In this document: positions 58,063 to 64,000 of the stretch, in pieces
Layout of the letters: each line of letters begins with the position of its first letter
Position numbering within the stretch: position 1 is the stretch's first letter
Origin: Rhabdophis nuchalis
Lineage: Eukaryota > Chordata > Lepidosauria > Squamata > Natricidae
Assembly: GCA_039707465.1 (NCBI GenBank)
Contig: CM077649.1
Coordinates: forward strand, 18,557,001-18,621,000
DNA length: 64,000 bases
Direction: 5' to 3'
Notes under the pieces: model-generated
The model's database searches: none
Told to the model about the DNA's origin: nothing
The model's input: only the letters and a program-made list of their open reading frames with translations
Made by a program: the position numbers and the translations under genes

Positions 58063-58911
58063 GTGGAAGCATAGTGAAAGCATTAGCAAAGGATGATGGT
58101 TACAAGTACCTAGGCATATTGGAAGCAGATAACATCTTGAATGGAAAAGTCAAATAGTCAACGCAAAAGGAATACATCAGGAAGGTCTGCAAAATATTAA
58201 AATCAAAGCTGAATGCTGGAAACATAATTAAAGCCATTAATTCATGGGCAGTTCCAGTGATAACGCTATTCAGCTGGAATCATCAACTGAAATTTGGCTG
58301 AACTGGAAAACTTGGACCAGAAAACATGCAAACTTTTGAATATGTACCACACTTTACCTTCACGAAGTGACACCGACAGGTTGTACCTGCCAAGAAAAAT
58401 AGGGGGCAGGGGGCTATTGCAAATCCATCAAACTGTAGAAGAAAAACAAAGTTTGAATGATTATGTGAACCAAAGTACAGAAAAATTGCTGCAGGCTGTG
58501 AAAATGGAGAACACATAAAAACAACAGAAACAAAGGCAGAATATAAGGAAAAACAGCTGGAGGACACATTCAATAGATGGGAAACCAAAGCTGTGCATGG
58601 ACTGCACTTGAAAAACATTGAAGGAAAATGTGATGACAACTTGACATGCACATGGCTTAAGATGGGAACTATCAAGAAAGAAACAGAACGTTTAATACGG
58701 GCTGCTCAAGAACAAGAACTATAAACTAATGCCATGAAAGTTAAAATACAAAAATCCACTGACAACCCAAACTGCCAACTTTGCAATAACAAAGTCGAAA
58801 CTGTTTCACATTTAATATGTGAATGCAGCAAAATCACACAAACTGATTGCAAAGGCATACATGACCAAGTTGCTAAATTAATCCACTGGTCATTATGTAA
58901 AAAATATGATT

Positions 58912-61315
58912 GGCTGATAGCGGACAGCTGTATGCGGAAAGGGGGAGCAAGCTATAATTACTGACTTATTTTGATATTTTGAAGAGGTTTTTTTTTTTTT
59001 CTCTTCCTGAAAACTTGGAAAGCTTAAAAGCAAGGCAATGGAACAAACTCGTGTAGTAACTCCCCAGGACTTTAAAGATTTGATGAACTTTATAGTTAAT
59101 GAAAGCAGAGACCTCAAAAGAATGATCCAGGAGAAATATGAACAATTAGAAAAAAAAATGTTTGTAATGGCCAAGAGTCTGTCTGAAGTTATCATTAAAA
59201 TTGATGGGAAAATCGAACAGCTGACCTCACAGGTGGAACTTAAAGCAAAGGAAACGGATTTGAAATTGGTGGAAATGGAGGGGAATATGCACAAATTGGA
59301 CAAAGAGGTTATTATGTTACAATTTTTTTTAATGGAAAAAGCCATTAGACTGACAGGATTATCAGAAAATCCTAGAGAAGACTTAAGAAAAGTTTCTGCC
59401 GATGCTTTGGCTATATTAGTAAAAATGAATCCTGGTGAAATTTATGCTAAGATTGATAAAATTTACAGAGCAAACTCACGTATAGCATTACAAAGGCAAC
59501 TACCGAGAGATGTTGTGATATATTTTACTGAGAGAAACCTCAGAAATGATATTCTGCAGAAGTCTTTTCACTCCTCTCTCCACATAGCTGGAAAACGGAT
59601 TGGTGTCTTTAAGGAACTTCCATCAACTATCCTGAAGCTTAGAAGGGATTTTGGTTTTTTGGTGGCAGAGCTGAAGAAAAGAGGGATACAGTACAGGTGG
59701 GATGCTCCAATGGGTGTTATATTCAGATATGAAGGGGCGCGGTATTGTTTGAATACTATAGATAAGGCAAGAGATTTTTATTATGAAATACTGAAGAAAA
59801 GTGCAACGCCCCCACGTATATCTATACCAACACTAGTAGATCTGGATGGTTCAGAACAAGATATTGAGATGGAGCAGAAACAATTTGGAAAAGAGATGGA
59901 AGAACATACTCAGTTGGATTCCCCTGGGCTTTTTTTAAGCCCTACTCTGGAGGAAATGTCGAAGACTGCTATAGGGGGATCTGTTGGAATGCCAATACGT
60001 AAATCAGATGAGCAATGTGAAGCCAGGTCTAGTACCAGACAAATCCAGAAACCGCAGAAGCAGAGGAGGTCTCAATCTCGGCGAGTTAAGAAAGACAAAA
60101 GGATTAAAGGACGAAGCAATTAATCAATCTAGATAAAAATATACAGATCTCTGCAATGCTGGTCCTCTTGGATGTGGAAACTTTTTCAGGGTTGAAAACT
60201 GGAACCGGAGCATTTGCAGTGGATCTGGTTGTTACCCCATCACGATCTTGGAACTTTATAATCCTGATGAAAAGTCACTCGGGGGTTACCTATGTAAAGG
60301 GTTTTTTTCTTGTTATTTATGGGGGCAGCTGCTTAAACTGGTATTACAAACAGCTATGGATGGAATGGAAGGAGACCTGAAGAGTTGGACTTATGAACAT
60401 TGACGCGGAAAGGACTAATATTATGTTAGTGTTCTGGGAAAAAACTTGGGCCGAACTTTGAAATTTTCTTGCAATCTGCTGTATCCTTCTTGTGATAGGA
60501 TCTGAAATTTTCCTATACCATTTCTGTTTCCTTTGTGAAGAGAGAAGTAACTTTGCTTTTTTCAAATATTAGAGTAATCTTTACATTTTTTTTTTGTGTT
60601 GTTAAGTGGGCAATTAAGCAAATGGAGAGGGGAAAAATAGTAAACCTTTTGAATCAGGAAGGATGTAAACTTGAGCTAGGATATATGGTTTAAGTTTTAT
60701 AAGTGTTAGGTTATATGACATGGTATTTAGATCTTAAGAATTATTTTCTATGTATTTTAATGTTTAACTAAAAGGGGGTGTTTATGTTGAGCTTGTTATA
60801 AGGTTTCTAATGGATTGGTTATATACAGAATAAATATCAGATTAGGAAGTACTATGTAGTTTTTAGCTAAGAATGCTTTGATTGATAGGTGAATAGAGTA
60901 AATAATATTTGGGATGCTTGGAATTATTAGAGTGGTGTATAGCGGAAGTCAGGGGGGTGGGTTTGAATGGGAGGTGGGGGAGGGTTAGGGTGGAGGGCGG
61001 GGTAATATATATGTATGATTAATCTAGAGAGGGGAATAATGGGATATGCCTTTTTTTTTTTTTTTAAAGAGAAATTTATATTATGTTTTTTATATCTTTA
61101 ATTAACTTAGAAGATGGTGTTAATGGGATATTAATATACTAAGAGAAACTTATATTGTGTCTGCTGGGAGGCGAGGGGGTATAATATCTGAATGAGAAAC
61201 TTATTTTAAGACGGGGTGAGGGGGGGTATACTATTTGTATGTGATTTATATTACATGTCGGGGGGGGGGTAAAAAGGGGGAAAATCTGTGTGAATAAAAC
61301 TTTTTCAATTAAAAA
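58912..61315 (+). mobile_element. L1-type element with ORF1 but no ORF2, inserted in the R4/Dong copy
   Basis: The insertion separates R4 codons KKYD from YDLPVS. The junctions share AAATATGATT (58902-58911) and AAATATATGATT (61319-61330), a TSD of about 12 bp with one AT slip. The 3' end is ACTTTTTCAATT followed by A11. It contains a complete 361-codon ORF1 (59038-60123) and then about 1.19 kb with G-rich runs (for example AGGGGGGTGGG and G10 near 61260) as in L1 3' UTRs. No ORF2 residue is seen in any frame. This equals the layout of mammalian HAL1 (half-L1) elements. Confidence 0.82.
59038..60123 (+). CDS. Intact L1-type ORF1 protein (361 residues)
   Basis: An RNA-binding nucleic-acid chaperone type of protein in known L1s. 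The frame is uninterrupted from MEQTRVVTPQDF to KGRSN. Residues ~10-100 form a coiled-coil-like stretch (ESRDLKRMIQEKYEQLEKKM, KIDGKIEQLTSQVELKAKET, KLVEMEGNMHKLDKEVIML). An RRM-like part follows from ~101 (KAIRLTGLSENP ... IDKIYRANSRIALQRQLPRD, VVIYFTERNLRNDIL). The C-terminal domain has GKRIGVFKELPSTILKLRRD, AELKKRGIQYRWDAP and GVIFRYEG. Residues beyond ~270 are an acidic linker and a basic tail (QRRSQSRRVKKDKRIKGR). The ATG is the first in frame after a ~120-bp leader. An open frame of this length in a dead neighbourhood argues for recent insertion. Transposon protein, not host. Confidence 0.85.
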   Translation: MEQTRVVTPQDFKDLMNFIVNESRDLKRMIQEKYEQLEKKMFVMAKSLSEVIIKIDGKIEQLTSQVELKAKETDLKLVEMEGNMHKLDKEVIMLQFFLMEKAIRLTGLSENPREDLRKVSADALAILVKMNPGEIYAKIDKIYRANSRIALQRQLPRDVVIYFTERNLRNDILQKSFHSSLHIAGKRIGVFKELPSTILKLRRDFGFLVAELKKRGIQYRWDAPMGVIFRYEGARYCLNTIDKARDFYYEILKKSATPPRISIPTLVDLDGSEQDIEMEQKQFGKEMEEHTQLDSPGLFLSPTLEEMSKTAIGGSVGMPIRKSDEQCEARSSTRQIQKPQKQRRSQSRRVKKDKRIKGRSN

Positions 61316-61676
61316 AAAAAATATATGATTTACCTGTATCCAGAAAGTCATGGGAACATAAAGTGGAAAAAGTTATCGAAAATGAGGTGAAGATCTTGTG
61401 GGACTTTTGAATACAAATGGATTGTCATTTGGAGTACAACACCCCAGATATCATGGTTGTAGAGGACCAGAGTGTACAGTTTATTGATATCGCTGTTCCT
61501 GGAGATGCCAGAGTCAAAGAAAAAATAATGAAATATCGCGACCTGGCCATCAAAACTACACAGCTATGGATGAAGCATGTAACAGTCATACCCATTGCCA
61601 TTGGGGCACTTGGCACCATGTCCAAGAATTTTACAAGATATATCAACAAATTGCAGCTTCCTACAACCTACAATCA

Positions 61677-62165
61677 AGGTTCTGATGACCATCTTTAAAG
61701 CGCTCCATGGCTCGGGGCCTAGTTATATGCGAGACCGTCTCCTGCCCCATACATCCCTTTGGCCGATCCGCTCCCACAGAGAGGGCCTTCTCAGGGTGCC
61801 GTCGGCCAGGCAATGCCGACTGGCGACACCTAGGGGAAAAGCCTTCTCTGTGGCGGGCCCTGCCCTTTGGAATGACCTACCCCCTGAACTTCGTATCATC
61901 TCGGACCTCCGCCTCTTCTGCCAGTGTATAAAGACACATCTCTTTCAGCAAGCCGGCCTAGCCTAACCTCCCATTGGGGCTATTTTAGATAGTTTTAAAC
62001 TGGGGATTTTAATTTGGATTTTAGCATAGGACTGTAATTTAATATGTTTTTAAATTCTGTATTTTATTGTTTTATATGTTTTTTAAATTCCTGGCGCCGC
62101 CCTGGGTCCTTCGTGGAGAAGGGCGGGATATAAATTTAATTAAAAATAAAAATAAATAAATAAAT
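61677..62165 (+). pseudogene. L2/L3-type LINE 3' fragment inside the R4/Dong copy (copy M)
   Basis: Begins at KVLMTIFKALHGSGPSYMRDRLL, continuing [51 protein letters not shown] to LFQQAGLA without a stop. It is fused by chance in frame to R4 residues (…LPTTYNQGS) upstream, giving a false chimeric frame 61595-61966. The 3' UTR has the GCCCT/AGGGC hairpin and an (AAATA)n tail. R4 sequence resumes at 62166. Confidence 0.9.
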
Positions 62166-62340
62166 AACACCAGCAGAACTGCAAAAAACTGTGTTGGAAC
62201 ATCTTATATTTTAAGAAGGTACTTTGTTGATACCTAGGATGCTGGCAGCAAACCTTATCAACCATTAGCACCAGTCAATGGTATTTGTAATGCATTTTTA
62301 AATGTTCAGTTGGCTGAGTTTCATGTTTAATGAATAAAGT

Positions 62341-64000
62341 AAGTTGAACCAAGTGAACTGGAAAGAATTGAGAAAGGTACTAAAAAAGGTCAATGAGGCT
62401 GTGCAAACCATTCAAACCACTACATTAAGCTGAAACAAACCAGCTGATGTATGCAGCAGCCTTCATAACCACCAAAGAATTGGGTTTGAAAATGCAAAAG
62501 AACCAAAGAGGCAAGAAGAGGAAGCCTAAGTGGAAAATTCGGTTGGAATTGAAGATCAAAAAATTATGTGGAGATTTGAGCAACTTGAAGAACCTAAGGC
62601 AAGGTCAACTAAAGAACAAGCAGGTCAAAAGCAGCCTGGAAGCAAGATACGATTTGGAGAATAAGGAGATTGCGGTAGTAATTGAAGAACTGAAGCAGAG
62701 GGTTGTTGCCATTGCTGAAAAAATTAAAAGATATGAAAACCAAGTAACTCAGTTCAAGGAAAACTCACAGTTCAGAGCAAATCAGCACCAGTTGTGTAAG
62801 AGCTTAGAAAGTGGAGATGGAGTAACAACAAATGAAAAGCCTGATAAAGAGAAAGCTCTGAAATTCTGGAAGAATTTGTGGGAAAACAACAAGAAGCACA
62901 ACAGAAATGCAAAGTGGATCAAACAGGTTGAGAATTTTATTAAACTGCATAAAATGGAAGATGTAAAAATAACAAAAGAAATGGTGCAAAGACAGTCAAG
63001 AAAAGTGAAGAACTGGAGTGCACCTGGACCAGATGAGCTGCATGGCTTCTGGTTAAAGGCAAGTATGCACAAGAGATTGGCAACCCAAATGAACCAGATC
63101 TTAAAAACACCTGAAAATGATGAATGGATGGCAACCGGAAGGACATTTTTGATCCAAAAAGATAAAGAAAAAGGAAAGGACCCTGGAAACTATAGGCCAA
63201 TCACCTGTTTGCCAACAACATACAAGCTACTTACTGGTATCATTGCAAACCAAATTTATGGACACTTGGAAAGAAATAACTTGCTTCCTGTAGAACAGAA
63301 AGGATGCTGCAAAAATTCAAGAGGAACAAAGGACCAACTGCTGACTGAGAAGGTAATCCTAAAGAATTCAAAGAAAAGAGAAACCAACCTGCTCCTGGCT
63401 TGGATAGACTATAAGAAAGTGTTTGATTCAGGTCCCCATAGCTGGATCAAGAAATGCCTGAAAATTTTTGGCATCAGCAGTAACATACAAATATTCATGG
63501 AAACTTCAATGAACCTCTGGAAAATGAAGCTTATGGCTAATGGAGGAGATCTGGGTGAAGTTGAAATTAAACGAGGCATTTTTCTGGGTGATTCCCTTTC
63601 ACCCCTACTTTTTATACTCTCAATGCTACCACTGACAGTCATTTTAAAGATGAACTGTGGATATGAACTTGCGAAGAAAGGACTGAAAATTTCGCACTTG
63701 GTGTACATGTATGATTTGAACCTGTTTGGTAAAACAAAAGCTGAACTGAATTTATTAATTGAAAGCACAAAAGAATTTAGCCAAGACATTGGTATGCAGT
63801 TTGGAATTGACAAATGAGCAACGATGGCAACCAAAGCAGGCAAGGTCATAGAAGATGATGGAATTGAAAATAAGCAGCAAGAGAAAATCACAAAATACTG
63901 GGACTTGCCAATTGAAGTTGAGCGACTGTGGAAAAAGAAATTGTGTGTTGTCCCGATTGTGATTGGAGCCCTTGGAGCAATACCTAAAGGGCTACCTCAC
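62341..64000 (+). mobile_element. R4/Dong-type LINE, copy 2, with RT; cut by window end
   Basis: Starts head-to-tail directly after copy 1. It contains the N-terminal region, the RT, and after an internal deletion the end of the endonuclease domain (KITKYWDLPIEVERLWKKKL, VVPIVIGALGAIPK) before the window ends. The section that would hold the zinc finger and PD motif is missing between about 63860 and 63885, so the copy has deleted the part that copy 1 preserves. Confidence 0.87.
62447..63817 (+). pseudogene. R4/Dong reverse transcriptase, catalytic Asp lost
   Basis: The frame is open for 456 codons and extends upstream (AETNQL before MYAAAFI). It shows a basic N-terminus (KKRKPKWKIRLELKIKKL), a helical EELKQRVVAIAEKIKRYE, then RT blocks NWSAPGPDELHGFWLK, NYRPITCLPTTYKLLTGI, QKGCCKNSRGTKDQLL, AWIDYKKVFDSGPHSWI (motif A Asp kept) and IKRGIFLGDSLSPLLF (motif B, Q to L). 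The C motif reads HLVYMYDLNLFG: the first Asp of YMDD is Tyr (TAT at 63710-63712). The TGA at 63815 replaces the Cys codon usual after GLDK, and homology continues beyond it. Not functional. Confidence 0.88.

Larger units (their letters stand above)
58063..62340 (+). mobile_element. R4/Dong-type LINE, copy 1, 3' half, twice interrupted
   Basis: Three segments belong together: 58063-58911, 61317-61676 and 62166-62340. Segment 1 decodes, with shifts, as DDGYKYLGILEADNI, LNAGNIIKAINSWAVPVI, RSDTDRLYLPRKIGGRGLLQ, and the zinc-binding CQLCNNKVETVSHLICECSK (C-x2-C-x7-H-x4-C). Segment 2 holds the restriction-like endonuclease: YNTPDIMVVEDQ...FIDIAVPGDARVKEKIMKYRDLA and VIPIAIGALGTMSKNF. Segment 3 continues TPAELQKTVLEHLIF and a 3' UTR ending ATGAATAAAGTAAG. 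R4/Dong LINEs carry this zinc finger plus PD-(D/E)xK nuclease at the C-terminus instead of an APE domain. The RT is missing (5' truncation). Confidence 0.85.

Noticed and set aside
61595..61966. 123-codon frame as a fusion protein
   Set aside because: Chance in-frame join of R4/Dong residues with an inserted L2/L3 fragment.

Overview
The window is vertebrate, AT-rich nuclear DNA and looks like a squamate reptile, more likely a snake than a lizard. The evidence is the mix of repeat families. It has a Sauria-type tRNA SINE, CR1 3' ends with (ATTGT)n tails, and about 15 copies of one L2/L3-type LINE with an (AAT)n-type tail. It also has a DIRS tyrosine-recombinase retrotransposon, R4/Dong-type LINEs, L1-type insertions, many hAT MITEs, and a (GATA)n(GACA)n tract of the Bkm kind. 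Nothing looks bacterial, viral or organellar, and most open frames are pieces of transposons.

Layout. 1-2883: SINE fragment, two hAT MITEs and an old LINE. 2884-7527: a degraded but structurally complete DIRS element with inverted terminal repeats, internal complementary region, gag, RNase H and tyrosine recombinase remnants; most of its RT is missing and a CR1 has landed in it. 7528-33860: mostly unique AT-rich DNA with L2/L3 copies on both strands, hAT elements, CR1 ends and microsatellites. 33876-36274: an L1-type insertion with a 14-bp target duplication, one 150-codon ORF, no visible ORF2 and a Bkm-like tract. 36925-42507: more L2/L3, including the longest copy (38708-40450, nearly open RT with YADD), and a CR1 3' end. 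43302-43432: the only candidate host coding exon I can support, probably a last exon with its 3' UTR. 46465-55564: hAT and other DNA transposons, including a 1.74-kb non-autonomous hAT with a GC-rich palindrome and about 700 bp of (GA)n, inserted in an L2/L3 copy. 57950-64000: a nest in which an R4/Dong-type LINE next to an (AAC/AAT)n tract is interrupted by an ORF1-only L1-type element with an intact 361-codon ORF1 and by an L2/L3 copy, then followed head-to-tail by a second R4/Dong copy running off the window.

How it fits together. No host pathway can be read here; the biology is that of the transposons. Complete target-site duplications at ten or so loci (8 bp for hAT, 12-19 bp for L1-type) allow precise boundaries and relative ages. 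The L2/L3 copies share a 3' UTR hairpin whose stem keeps pairing while its bases change, which suggests a selected RNA structure. The most unusual items are the two ORF1-bearing L1-type insertions lacking ORF2 (a layout like mammalian HAL1), the R4/Dong nest at a TAA-like repeat, the large palindromic hAT, the DIRS copy and the putative host exon.
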